A DNA stretch of 64,000 nt from Cladorrhinum sp. PSN259. Taxonomy: Eukaryota; Ascomycota; Sordariomycetes; Sordariales; Podosporaceae. A program made the translations under genes and the position numbers. This document shows, one piece after another, positions 12,049 to 20,912 of the stretch. Position 1 is the first letter of the stretch. Each line of letters starts with the position of its first letter. The notes under the pieces are model-generated. The model had not been told where the DNA came from, ran no database searches, and saw nothing but the letters and a program-made list of their open reading frames with translations. Location: the NCBI GenBank assembly GCA_033725935.1, contig MU867114.1:186001-250000 (forward strand). Reading direction: 5' to 3'.

Positions 12049-13611
12049 ATGACCAGTGAAAACTATATTCACAGCTTTGTTCATGATTTTATCAAGCGAC
12101 TGGGGAGATACCAATCCGCAAACAAACAGCTGCTGCGCAATGTCGAGATTCCCCACTTCGACATCAACGACGACGCGACAGATCGCGACTTGCTTCTTAC
12201 ACACAGCGTCCCCCACAAATTCCAGCTCGGCACCGGCTCGTCAATATACACTGATATATTGATACCTGCCATAACCTCAGCCCGCTCTGAAGCCATCCTC
12301 GTCACCTGCTTTTGGGCACCCTCACAGACTCTTACAGCAATCCACGATGCAATTGCAAAGCTCGCAGCCCATCGACGTGCTGTCAACGACGATGCTCGGT
12401 TAAAGGGCACTCCTATTCTCCCTCGTCTCAGGGCTCGCATCTGCTTTTCCTCCCGATCTGTGTTGCAGAAGCTAGTACATACACAATCCCGCAATGGCTA
12501 CGTCTACCCTTCCGCGTCATGGCAAAAGAAACTTGGCCTTCCCGATCCGGCGCTTCTCGACGCTGGCGCCATCGATCTTCAAGTCAAGAGCCTCTTCTTT
12601 TTGCCCTTCAGCGTCATGCATCCCAAATTTGTGATTATCGACAGACAGCGCGCCTTCATACCGAGCTGCAACGTTAGCTGGGAGCCATGGCTGGAAGGTT
12701 GTGTTGAGATAACGGGAGATGCCGTGAATGGATTGCTCTCCTTCTATTCTCGGACTTGGGACGTATCTAGGTCAGAGTCAGGCTTGGGACGGCTTCCTAA
12801 CCCAGACAGAGATGCACCTGCGAGTCGAGGTTTCGATGCTCAGGAAGCAGGTCTCGTGAAGATCACCAGCACGGCCGATTGTAACACAGTCTTTGACAAT
12901 CTTACCGCGCCCACCCAGACAATTCTTCTTCCTTCGTCAAGTCACAGAAACCCGCGCTTTCGTCCATTTCCCTGGCAGAAGCATCCGGAGCCACCGAGCA
13001 CGCCTCTGAATGTCGCAATGTTGGAGCTATTGGAAGGCGCCCGTCAGTCAATTTATATGCAGACGCCTAATCTGACCTGCGAAGCCGTTATTGGCAGTCT
13101 TTTGGATGCCGTCATAAGGGGTGTAGATGTGACCATCGTCACTGGTCGGGATATGATGCTGCTGGAACAACTCGTCACTGCCGGAACTACCACGTCTTGG
13201 TGTATTCGCTCGCTTTTGCGTCGTTTCAGGAAACTCGAGGTAGGAATCCGTGGACAGAGGGCAGCGGATGTCGAGGTAGGCCAAACCACTCCACGACTCG
13301 GACGATTACTCGTGTCATATTTCCGTCCACGTCCGAGAAGCCAATCTATCGGTCGGGAGAGGCAGCCGCTCATGACGGAGGGACAAGAAGATCCCGTGCA
13401 CTCACATCTCAAGCTGACAATTGTGGATCACCAATTCACCGTGCTCGGATCAGGCAACATGGATCGCGCCAGCTGGTTCACCAGCCAGGAGCTCGGCGTC
13501 CTCTTCCACAACCAAGCTCTCGCTACCAGCATCCGAACTGCAGTCGATGGGGTATTGGACTCCAGACTTGATGTTGTTTTTGACTCCGCGGCGGCGACTG
13601 GCCAAGAATAA
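12049..13611 (+). CDS. Phospholipase D-like protein with two HKD motifs
   Basis: Single exon, 520 residues. Two HxKxxxxD motifs are present: HPKFVIID near residue 200, followed by a conserved asparagine (SCNVS), and HLKLTIVD near residue 453, followed by GSGNMDRASW. Two such half-sites normally combine into one active site in PLD-superfamily enzymes (phospholipases, phosphatidyltransferases, nucleases). No PX, PH or C2 domain and no signal peptide is visible, so this resembles the short bacterial/fungal PLD-like group rather than classical fungal PLD1. The substrate is unknown. The neighbours are an MFS transporter (divergent) and a cellulase (same strand); I infer no joint function. Confidence 0.85.
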   Translation: MTSENYIHSFVHDFIKRLGRYQSANKQLLRNVEIPHFDINDDATDRDLLLTHSVPHKFQLGTGSSIYTDILIPAITSARSEAILVTCFWAPSQTLTAIHDAIAKLAAHRRAVNDDARLKGTPILPRLRARICFSSRSVLQKLVHTQSRNGYVYPSASWQKKLGLPDPALLDAGAIDLQVKSLFFLPFSVMHPKFVIIDRQRAFIPSCNVSWEPWLEGCVEITGDAVNGLLSFYSRTWDVSRSESGLGRLPNPDRDAPASRGFDAQEAGLVKITSTADCNTVFDNLTAPTQTILLPSSSHRNPRFRPFPWQKHPEPPSTPLNVAMLELLEGARQSIYMQTPNLTCEAVIGSLLDAVIRGVDVTIVTGRDMMLLEQLVTAGTTTSWCIRSLLRRFRKLEVGIRGQRAADVEVGQTTPRLGRLLVSYFRPRPRSQSIGRERQPLMTEGQEDPVHSHLKLTIVDHQFTVLGSGNMDRASWFTSQELGVLFHNQALATSIRTAVDGVLDSRLDVVFDSAAATGQE

Positions 13612-13740
13612 ACATCGGAGAGACGGGACGGGAGGATTCTTGGGTGCCGCCCCGGTACTTGGGACCACTCTTCGGGACATCAGGGCTCGAGAACCGGGCG
13701 AGCCACCAGAGTGCAACTCTCTCAGCGTCTTGGTAGCCTC

Positions 13741-13746
13741 GGCTAG
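13741..13746 (+). promoter_or_regulatory. Candidate XlnR/Xyr1-type site (GGCTAG)
   Basis: GGCTAG fits the GGCTAR consensus of XlnR-type regulators and lies about 575 bp before the GH6 start. Such hexamers occur often by chance, so this is a weak inference. Confidence 0.25.
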
Positions 13747-13842
13747 AGTCGTTTTGGCGGTCATGAGCACCGGAACATCGCACATCTCTTCCGTCGAGTC
13801 TCGGCAAGCGCCGTTGAGAGAGTCCAAGAGAACACCCCTGTT

Positions 13843-13860
13843 CCCCGCAATATACCCCGC
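13843..13860. promoter_or_regulatory. Candidate tandem CreA/CRE1 sites
   Basis: Two CCCCGC hexamers, the reverse complement of SYGGRG, lie 12 bp apart about 460-475 bp upstream of the GH6 start. Paired, closely spaced sites are the arrangement usually functional for carbon catabolite repression in fungal cellulase promoters. Function is inferred. Confidence 0.4.
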
Positions 13861-14318
13861 ATGAAGAGCCGCGCTCTTCCCATCGTGGATATTCAGGAAC
13901 GTGGGTTCCGAGATTGAGTCGATCCCACCTCGATCAAGCTTGCCAACCTCAACCCGGTTTCGCCGCATTGCCCTGACCTGGTTGCCGGAGATTGCAACTG
14001 TTACCCATAAACAGACGCAAGAACATTCTTCGGCTCTCGGTCCCATCCCTCCAAGCATGGCCCGATCGGGGCTGGACCGCATGGAGGTCATTTCCCACGG
14101 TGATGCTGGATCTGTTCAGGATTGTCTTCCCGTTGATCCGACATGCGCTTGCCAGTCTCTCCTTGGCCGGAGGGTCTGTCCTTGAGGCATCTTGAGATAA
14201 AGAGGGAGTCTCTCGCCGCCCAAAAATCAGACTCTTAGCTTTGGCCAGCCAGCACCAGCTCCTTCAAGTCCGTCCTCCTTGCAATCAGCTCAGCTCAGCT
14301 CCGTCACATCAGTCAACA

Positions 14319-15773
14319 ATGGCCAAGGGAATCTTCCTCGCGGCTGCTCTTGCAGCCACCGCTCTGGCCGCTCCCGTCATCGAGGAGCGCCAGAGCTGCG
14401 CCAACCAGTGGGCCCAGTGCGGTGGTAACGGCTTCTCTGGCCCTACCTCGTGCTGCGCCGGCAGCACCTGCGTCAAGCAGAACGACTGGTACTCCCAGTG
14501 CCTTGCCGGTGCCCAGGTGACCACCACTGCTGCCCAGCAGACCACCACCTCCTCCACCAGCACCTCGAGCCGCCCCACCAGCGGCGGTTCTACCGGCGGC
14601 GTCACCTCTGCCCGGCCCACCACCACCTCGGCCTCGGGTCCTACCTCGGTCGTCACGATCCCCGGCGGTGCCTCCGTCACTGCCAGCTACACCGGCAACC
14701 CCTTCGAGGGCGTCGTCGGTTGGGCCAACTCCTACTACTCTTCCGAGATCCACAGCATTGCTATTCCCAGCTTGACCCCGGCCCTTGCCTCCAAGGCCGC
14801 CAAGGTCGCTGAGGTTCCCAGCTTCCAGTGGCTCGACCGCAACGTCACTGTTGACACCCTCTTTGCCGGCACCCTTGCCGATATCCGGAAGGCCAACCAG
14901 GCCGGCGCCAACCCCCCCAAAGCTGCTCACTTCGTCGTCTACGATCTCCCCGACCGTGACTGCGCTGCCGCCGCTTCCAACGGCGAGTGGTCCATGGCCG
15001 ACGGTGGTGCTGCCAAGTACAAGGCCTACATCGACCGCATCCGCCAGTACCTCATTGCCTACTCTGATATCCGCACCATCCTCGTCATTGAGCCCGATTC
15101 GCTCGCCAACATGGTCACCAACATGGGCGTTGCCAAGTGCGCCGGTGCCGCTAACTCCTACAAGGAGTTGACCGTCTATGCACTCAAGCAGCTCAACCTT
15201 CCCCATGTCGCCATGTACCTCGATGCCGGCCACGCTGGCTGGCTCGGCTGGCCTGCCAACATCCAGCCCGCTGCTGAGCTCTTTGCCACACTCTACAAGG
15301 ATGCTGGCAAGCCTGCTTCCGTCCGTGGCCTCGCTACCAACGTCGCCAACTACAACGCCTGGAGCTTGTCCACTGCTCCCTCTTACACCACCCCCAACCC
15401 CAACTTTGACGAGAAGAAGTATATTGAGGCCTTCAGCCCTCTCCTCAGGAACCTTGGCTTCCCCGCCCACTTCATCACTGATACCGGCCGCTCGGGCAAG
15501 CAGCCCACCGGCCAGCTCGAGTGGGGCCACTGGTGCAACGCCATCGGCACCGGCTTCGGCACTCGCCCCACCACCAACACCGGCTCCGAGCTTGCTGATG
15601 CCTTTGTCTGGATCAAGCCCGGTGGTGAGTGCGACGGCACCAGCGACACCACTGCTGCTCGTTATGACCACAACTGCGGTCTTGCGGATGCTCTCAAGCC
15701 CGCTCCCGAGGCTGGCCAGTGGTTCCAGGCCTACTTTGTTCAGCTCCTCAACAACGCCAGCCCTGCTTTCTAA
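14319..15773 (+). CDS. Cellobiohydrolase II, GH6 with N-terminal CBM1
   Basis: Single exon, 484 residues. The start MAKGIFLAAALAATALAAP gives a signal peptide; the ERQ that follows suits a Kex2-like processing site. A CBM1 cellulose-binding module (residues about 24-62, WAQCGGNGFSGPTSC...WYSQC) is joined by a Thr/Ser/Gly/Pro linker to the GH6 domain. The catalytic-acid block YDLPDRDCAAAASNGEWS, the block VIEPDSLANMVTN and the C-terminal KPGGECDGTSD are all intact. The enzyme would release cellobiose from non-reducing cellulose ends by inversion. Strong C/G preference at third positions suggests high expression. The upstream region carries candidate CreA and XlnR sites. Confidence 0.97.
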   Translation: MAKGIFLAAALAATALAAPVIEERQSCANQWAQCGGNGFSGPTSCCAGSTCVKQNDWYSQCLAGAQVTTTAAQQTTTSSTSTSSRPTSGGSTGGVTSARPTTTSASGPTSVVTIPGGASVTASYTGNPFEGVVGWANSYYSSEIHSIAIPSLTPALASKAAKVAEVPSFQWLDRNVTVDTLFAGTLADIRKANQAGANPPKAAHFVVYDLPDRDCAAAASNGEWSMADGGAAKYKAYIDRIRQYLIAYSDIRTILVIEPDSLANMVTNMGVAKCAGAANSYKELTVYALKQLNLPHVAMYLDAGHAGWLGWPANIQPAAELFATLYKDAGKPASVRGLATNVANYNAWSLSTAPSYTTPNPNFDEKKYIEAFSPLLRNLGFPAHFITDTGRSGKQPTGQLEWGHWCNAIGTGFGTRPTTNTGSELADAFVWIKPGGECDGTSDTTAARYDHNCGLADALKPAPEAGQWFQAYFVQLLNNASPAF

Positions 15774-16446
15774 GTTTGTCAAGGCTGTAACATGGCGAGT
15801 TGGAGTCTAATGAGCTAAGACTTTGGTCGATTTCGACCCATTCTAGTGTACATACCAGTTATTATCATCCTGTGTATATGGATTGCTTCTTCAAGATAGA
15901 AATGTATATATTCGAAGCTTTTACTCTCTGTTTATTCATGAAACTTGCAGCTTTGTCGTGATATTGATTGAACCGTGTCCCCTATCCTTTGTGGGGCAGA
16001 TAGATGGCTGTGCAAGACTTGGAAAATACCCAAAGATTTTTCAGGGGGGTATATTCCTTTGGGGAATTTACCTGTATTGGAGTGGATTTCAGGGAAACAA
16101 AACAAAAGGCTTTACCCCTTTTCAGTTTCCGTGGCGGGGTGAGCAGTATTCGATTGCCAATTGGAGCGAGCCCGTGGTCGTGCCTCAAAATCCTTACGAC
16201 CAGGATGGTGTGTGCGTACTAGCTAGCATATGACAAAGGGCCAGATGTGGACTGGCGGGTGTCAGTTGAAAGGGGTTTGTTTTCTTTCTTTGTTGATCTT
16301 CCGGAATCGGTACATATGGTCTGAAATACGTACAATTATAAAACCTGAATCGTTCCTCTGGTGAATACCTACGCACACAATCAGCAAGGGTCACGGTGCA
16401 TCTCATCATACACACATACACTACCCAGCAGCAAAAAAGAAAAAAT
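15774..16446. other. Intergenic between GH6 and family copy 1
   Basis: Contains the GH6 3' region and the copy 1 promoter, with a CCG/CGG-type element near 16299-16310 (listed separately). No other gene is visible. Confidence 0.45.
16299..16310 (+). promoter_or_regulatory. Family promoter element, copy 1 version
   Basis: TTCCGGAATCGG follows TTTGTTGATC, about 137 bp before the copy 1 start. It is a variant of the TTCCGCAACCGGAA element found before the other copies: the TTGTTGAT lead-in is kept, as in copy 4, but the spacer between half-sites is lost. Identified by eye. Confidence 0.5.
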
Positions 16447-18081
16447 ATGGCGTTCAATCCAGCGACCGATGCTTTTCTGCCGCAAGGCAACGCAGAACTT
16501 CCATACGTCTTTGACTATGATATGACTCTCCAAGATAACCTCAACATGCTTCCTAACAATCACGCTCTTACATTTGTTCCCAATTCGTGGAACCCTCTTA
16601 CGCAGTGGTTCAACTTTGCGAATGATATGGCACCTTTCATCGAAGCTTTTGGTCGTCCTCATGGGTACACGTTCCCCACCATGCGGACCACGCCTGGCAC
16701 CGCACATGTTCTTCAGCTCGAAGGCGATTACGTTCCCATTAGGACCAACCTTGCTGCCGATGTATTTGTCAAAACGTGGACAGACGATATTGAGCAGAGA
16801 AATCTTGTGCATACCCAGACTCTCATGGTTGCTCGGGCGGCCCGAGATCAGCGAAATGCTCTCAGCAGCGCCAACCAGACTTTGGAGACCGATCTTGCAG
16901 CGGCTCGAAAGGCCTTGGCTGAGGCTGAAGAGAAAGAAAAGCAGCGACAAGCAGCAGCCGCAGGTGAAGGAGGGCCTGAAGCAGAGCCCGAAGCAGGGCC
17001 AGCACCTGGAGCTGGAGCTGGAGCTAAAGCGGGAGCTGAGGCTGGAACTGGAACTGGAACTGGAACTGGAACTGGAACTGAAGCTGGAACTGAAGCTGGA
17101 GCCGAAGCTGGAACAGCAGCACCAGCACCAGCACCAGCACCAACACCTGCACCACAGTTCATCACTCCATTGACCATCCCCATGGGCAACAGATTGGAGG
17201 ACTCGGCCAATGCTGACGCTGCCATTCATTGGGCTGATATTCGATTCCGCACCTTTGACTCTTGGACTCTGTCACGCGCACCAATCTCAACCAACACAGT
17301 AATACATACAATGTACAACGGTGCCAGCTTCAACAGAACATCCCAGGGCCGCCACTTCTCAGCCGTGGCAGTCAACGCAATGGCCCACGGCGGAGACATC
17401 TTCCACGACAGCAGGCTTGTCGAGCACGCCGACATCTTGAAGACGCGGTACGACGACGAGACGTATGCCATCTTCAGACGCGTCTACGAAGAGTCATACG
17501 GCATCAAGGCGGGCCACGACTCTGCCGCCATCCTGAGCGTTCTTTCGAGGGCGAGGTTCTCTTCGACTGCCCACCCCATGGCCTGCGCCGACATCATCAA
17601 GGAGCACGAGAACTTTATAAACCAATACGTGTCCAATCATTCGTTCTACGGCGAGAGATACACAGGACTCAAGACAGCCGCGTCAAAGCATACATATAGC
17701 GCGAACCAGATGGCCCAACTCGAAACTCTCCTGGTTGCACCGGACAAACACTACAGGGCATACATGCGAGAGTTTGCCAAGTTCTGTCACATCTACGATG
17801 GGCTGGCAGCGGCAAATGACAACCATGCGGCACTCACGCAGCGGCTCACCGTCCTGGCCAGATTCCGTGGGGGGGTCTATAGAGCGTGCAACAAGAGTTG
17901 GCAGCGTCCTGCATGGTGCCACGAGCGACTTTTGTTTATGAACAGGTGGCCAAACAATGCAGTCAATCCCAACCATTACATGTACACCCCTCCTGGTCAT
18001 GTTCAGGGTGTTCCGCCTCTGCCCTTCCATTGGAAGAGCTCGGAATACTTGACCACGGATTACGAGAACAAGATACCTTAG
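16447..18081 (+). CDS. Unrecognised tandem family, copy 1 (HGGD-domain protein)
   Basis: Single exon, 544 residues, no signal peptide or membrane helix. An N-terminal alpha-helical region ends in a predicted coiled coil (residues about 130-175). A low-complexity Ala/Gly/Glu/Thr/Pro linker (about 176-238) follows, encoded partly by hexanucleotide repeats. The C-terminal domain begins WADIRFRTFDSWT and holds MAHGGDIFHDSRLV, then TRYDDETYAIFRRVYEESYGI. The same layout and blocks recur in the genes at 18338 and 20913 and in the pseudogene at 27814. This copy is the most diverged in the C-terminal block (HGGDI rather than HGGDL; RYDDETY where copies 2 and 3 have RHDxxRNEY). I cannot assign a function. 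All four copies point the same way. Confidence 0.75.
   Translation: MAFNPATDAFLPQGNAELPYVFDYDMTLQDNLNMLPNNHALTFVPNSWNPLTQWFNFANDMAPFIEAFGRPHGYTFPTMRTTPGTAHVLQLEGDYVPIRTNLAADVFVKTWTDDIEQRNLVHTQTLMVARAARDQRNALSSANQTLETDLAAARKALAEAEEKEKQRQAAAAGEGGPEAEPEAGPAPGAGAGAKAGAEAGTGTGTGTGTGTEAGTEAGAEAGTAAPAPAPAPTPAPQFITPLTIPMGNRLEDSANADAAIHWADIRFRTFDSWTLSRAPISTNTVIHTMYNGASFNRTSQGRHFSAVAVNAMAHGGDIFHDSRLVEHADILKTRYDDETYAIFRRVYEESYGIKAGHDSAAILSVLSRARFSSTAHPMACADIIKEHENFINQYVSNHSFYGERYTGLKTAASKHTYSANQMAQLETLLVAPDKHYRAYMREFAKFCHIYDGLAAANDNHAALTQRLTVLARFRGGVYRACNKSWQRPAWCHERLLFMNRWPNNAVNPNHYMYTPPGHVQGVPPLPFHWKSSEYLTTDYENKIP
17009..17112 (+). repeat. Coding hexanucleotide repeat
   Basis: Imperfect GGAGCT and GGAACT hexamers encode an Ala-Gly then Thr-Gly run in the linker of copy 1. 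Such repeats expand and contract easily, so linker length may vary between strains. Confidence 0.75.
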
Positions 18082-18161
18082 AACATTCTTTGTTTACAAA
18101 AGGGGAGGGAAAAAAAAAAAAAGGGAATAGGAGGCTTTGTGTTTTCTTTGTTCTTCAACTA

Positions 18162-18172
18162 CGCAACCGGAA
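18162..18172 (+). promoter_or_regulatory. Family promoter element, copy 2 version
   Basis: CGCAACCGGAA about 166 bp upstream of the copy 2 start, preceded by TTTGTTCTTCAACTA. It matches the right half and spacer of the element before copies 3 and 4. A further palindrome, TTTTCCGGAAAA, follows about 10 bp downstream. Confidence 0.6.
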
Positions 18173-18337
18173 CGATCAATCTTTTCCGGAAAAGGGTTCA
18201 TAATGCCCCATGTTCATAGCCCATTGTCTCAATTTAAATACAGAGGTCTTCTTTCCATCGCTCCAAATAATTAATCTGATTTGTCCCACTCGAATCGTTA
18301 ATTACGAGAAAAACAGAAAAGAAAAAAAGTTTTCATC

Positions 18338-20533
18338 ATGCCGCCGAAGAAGAAGACTGCTAAACAGAAGCAAAGACGAAGAAACAAAATTGCTCAGCGG
18401 CAAGCGAGAGCAAACAAGGACGATGACAAAGGAAAGGGAAAAGAGGAGGAAGAACTCTCAAGCGCGGGAGCGACGCCAGCCGATCTGCCGGACCCAGAGG
18501 AACCTCAGAGTCCATCAGTGACTGCAGAAATGGCAAAACAACAAATGTTGCAACTGTTGTCGGGGCTGGCATTGGGTGGATTATCTGGCGAGGAAGAACA
18601 AGAAGAAGAGAAACAAGAAGAAGAGAAACAAGAAGAAGAAGGCGAACAAGGAGGAGAAGAAGAAGAAGAAGAAGATGATGATGATGATGCGCAGGGCCTT
18701 CCGAATTCATTGTACAGTCTGAATCTGGGGGCGGAGAATGCCGACATTGAAAATCCGCCGCAACGCGAACAACTAAGAGCCAAGTACCACGGCGAGGATC
18801 CCAACCTGAGCTGGACGCTGCGTTTATCCAACCGATACATGGCGGTTCCAGAGTTTTTTCAAGCAGCGGTCATGGACCTAAAAAATGCAGGCAATGAAGA
18901 ATTTGTCAATGACAACAGAGAAGCGTTTGATTATCAGCACATGCTCTTCTTCCTCCCCGGATGGAAGTCGGATAAACTGGGCGACAAGGATTTCTTCCTC
19001 AGTGTGATCGAGGAAGAGTGGGATAAGCTGGTCAATCCCAAGGAGGCTGGCGAGAACGCATACGCCATCCAGTTGGGCAGGGATTTCTGGGAGAACGACG
19101 AACTGGTCAAGCGTATGAAAGGGGATAACCGCACCGTATGGCTGAACGCGGACGCCTTCATCTTGACAGGCACCATGCACGAGTCCTTTGTCAACGAGAG
19201 GATACTGAAGCAGGCCAGCCAACTCCAGGCCTTGGAGTTTCGGGAGAGCCTGAAGGCCGCGCTGAAAGAGAGAGACGAAGAAACAGAGGCAAAGAAGAGG
19301 GCGTGGCTGGAGGTTCTGGAGAAGGATGAAGCCTCTGACAAAACCAAGGCCGAGTTTGTCAGGAAGGTGGAACAGCTCGAGACCAAGCTGTCGGTCTATA
19401 TAAACAATGAGAAGAGGGCCGCCGAGGCCGCTGCAGAGGAGAGGGAGAGGGCGAAGGAGAGGGCCGCCGAGGATAGGGATGTCATCATGACGGATTACCC
19501 TGTACAACCACTAGGTCGTTCCAGGTCGGATGCGGGACCGCGAATACAGACACGTTCCACGTCGGATGCAAGAGTGCAAACAAGAACTCCAACACCACCA
19601 CCGGCTCCTCCTGCTCCTGCTGCTGCTCCTGCTCCTGCTCCTGCTGCTGCTGCTGCTGCTACACCATCACCATCACCAGCACCAGAACCAGCAATCTCAC
19701 AAGAACCCCTTCCGATGCCATTTGGAAGCCTCGAGAACGCCAACTACAGACTGACGGACCTCAGAATGCGAACGATAGACCGGCTCGTCTCGGTGCCCAA
19801 GAGCAGCAACAAGCCAAACATGGAAACGCAGGCCATGGCGCAAGTCAAGAACAAACTCAACAGCAAGTACCCGCCGTACCCGGGCGGCCGGGACCGGCGG
19901 TACGAGGACCGCATCGCCCTGATCAACACGTGGGTGCACGGCGGGGACCTGAGGGAGGACTGCCGCATGATTGTCAACAATTCCATCAAAATTCGCCACG
20001 ACGACGAGAGGAACGAGTACTTCCGCCTCGGGTTCGAGCAGGTGTACGGGATACCCCCCAGCTACGCCAAGAGCATCCTCGCTGCTCTGGACCACGAAGA
20101 CGACGCCGTCCGAAAGCTAGTCTGGGACTGCGCCAAATTAGTTGACAAGTACGTCTCGGCGAGGGACAAGGAAGTCGAAGAGATCAAGAGGAGGCACGAT
20201 CAAGGCGTCTACAGCACCGCCCAGCGGGCAAACGCTTTAAAGAGGATAACCAACTCCGATTGGCGGTACGATGTGTTTGCGTCCGACTTTGCCCGGTTCT
20301 GCGCGAATCCGAACATTAAAGATGCCAGAAAGGTTGATAACCTCAAAAGGATGAGGTGGAAGGTTTACGAGGAGGTGCAGCCGCAGACGAAGCCGGCCAG
20401 GGGCTGGCTCTTTTACAAGCAGTCGTGGGAGCGCGCCAGCGAGTGGGCGTTGAATCAGCGGAAGTACGCGTTTTGGAATCCTCCGCATTCTGATGTCGTT
20501 GAGTATCTGGAGTATAATCCACCTCGGGCTTGA
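18338..20533 (+). CDS. Unrecognised tandem family, copy 2 (largest member)
   Basis: Single exon, 731 residues. The N-terminus is strongly basic (PPKKKTAKQKQRRRNK, a plausible nuclear localisation signal). A Glu/Asp run at about residues 86-127 includes KQEEE repeats. A globular region (about 140-310) contains NADAFILTGTMHESFVNERI, followed by a long coiled coil (about 305-380), a Pro/Ala linker, then the shared C-terminal domain: HGGDLREDCRMIV, IKIRHDDERNEYFRLGFEQV, and KLVDKYVSARD. It is the best-preserved member. The other copies lack the N-terminal basic/acidic extension. Function is unknown; nuclear location is only suggested. Confidence 0.75.
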   Translation: MPPKKKTAKQKQRRRNKIAQRQARANKDDDKGKGKEEEELSSAGATPADLPDPEEPQSPSVTAEMAKQQMLQLLSGLALGGLSGEEEQEEEKQEEEKQEEEGEQGGEEEEEEDDDDDAQGLPNSLYSLNLGAENADIENPPQREQLRAKYHGEDPNLSWTLRLSNRYMAVPEFFQAAVMDLKNAGNEEFVNDNREAFDYQHMLFFLPGWKSDKLGDKDFFLSVIEEEWDKLVNPKEAGENAYAIQLGRDFWENDELVKRMKGDNRTVWLNADAFILTGTMHESFVNERILKQASQLQALEFRESLKAALKERDEETEAKKRAWLEVLEKDEASDKTKAEFVRKVEQLETKLSVYINNEKRAAEAAAEERERAKERAAEDRDVIMTDYPVQPLGRSRSDAGPRIQTRSTSDARVQTRTPTPPPAPPAPAAAPAPAPAAAAAATPSPSPAPEPAISQEPLPMPFGSLENANYRLTDLRMRTIDRLVSVPKSSNKPNMETQAMAQVKNKLNSKYPPYPGGRDRRYEDRIALINTWVHGGDLREDCRMIVNNSIKIRHDDERNEYFRLGFEQVYGIPPSYAKSILAALDHEDDAVRKLVWDCAKLVDKYVSARDKEVEEIKRRHDQGVYSTAQRANALKRITNSDWRYDVFASDFARFCANPNIKDARKVDNLKRMRWKVYEEVQPQTKPARGWLFYKQSWERASEWALNQRKYAFWNPPHSDVVEYLEYNPPRA
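18597..18690 (+). repeat. Acidic coding repeat (GAA/GAT-rich)
   Basis: GAAGAAGAGAAACAA-type units followed by GAA and GAT triplets encode the Glu/Asp run of copy 2. Confidence 0.7.
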
Positions 20534-20912
20534 TGATGTAGATTTCAGTAAAATACTATTTATGGGTGTGGTCCTCGCTTGGTTCAGTAGAGTTATACAG
20601 CTGCCATTGTTCAAACTTGAGTGATTTAATGGTTACCTGCAACTGTCTGCCTGTCCAGTTTGAAAGTTGTCTTTGTTTACTTTTCCAGGGGCTGGCTCCC
20701 AGGTCAAGTAACAATACATGTAGTGACTGCACGCTTTGTCGTTGATTTCCGCAACCGGAACTCGCAACAAAACTCAACTTCTTCATTCTTTTTGGCTTTT
20801 ATATTCCCTCTGACACTCATAGAACCTTAATTTGGACCAAGTTTACCTTGTGCTCATAAACCTCAAATAAGTGCACTGTTATAGTATCTTATCTAAACAA
20901 CAACATATCATC
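20534..20912. other. Intergenic between copies 2 and 3
   Basis: About 380 bp, AT-rich in its second half, holding the copy 3 promoter and the shared element at 20748-20761. No gene is visible. Confidence 0.5.
20748..20761 (+). promoter_or_regulatory. Family promoter element, copy 3 (TTCCGCAACCGGAA)
   Basis: An inverted repeat TTCCG-N4-CGGAA about 152 bp before the copy 3 start, preceded by TTTGTCGTTGAT. The 14-bp core is identical to that before copy 4. An everted CCG-N4-CGG is the spacing bound by Leu3-type Zn2Cys6 regulators; that link is inference. Confidence 0.65.

Larger units (their letters stand above)
13612..14318. other. Promoter region of the GH6 cellobiohydrolase
   Basis: About 700 bp between the PLD-like stop and the cellulase start. 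It carries candidate carbon-regulation sites (listed separately). A minus-strand frame of 213 codons (13450-14091) overlaps the PLD-like 3' end and is not supported as a gene. Confidence 0.45.

Noticed and set aside
13450..14091. A 213-codon minus-strand frame upstream of GH6
   Set aside because: It overlaps the PLD-like 3' end and the GH6 promoter; parts look plausible (HDGKSAALHAGY) but I recognise no family and no splice partners.
14313..15782. A 489-codon minus-strand open frame exactly opposite the GH6 gene
   Set aside because: It is a Gly/Val/Ala-rich shadow caused by strong C/G at third codon positions in GH6; it has no protein features of its own.
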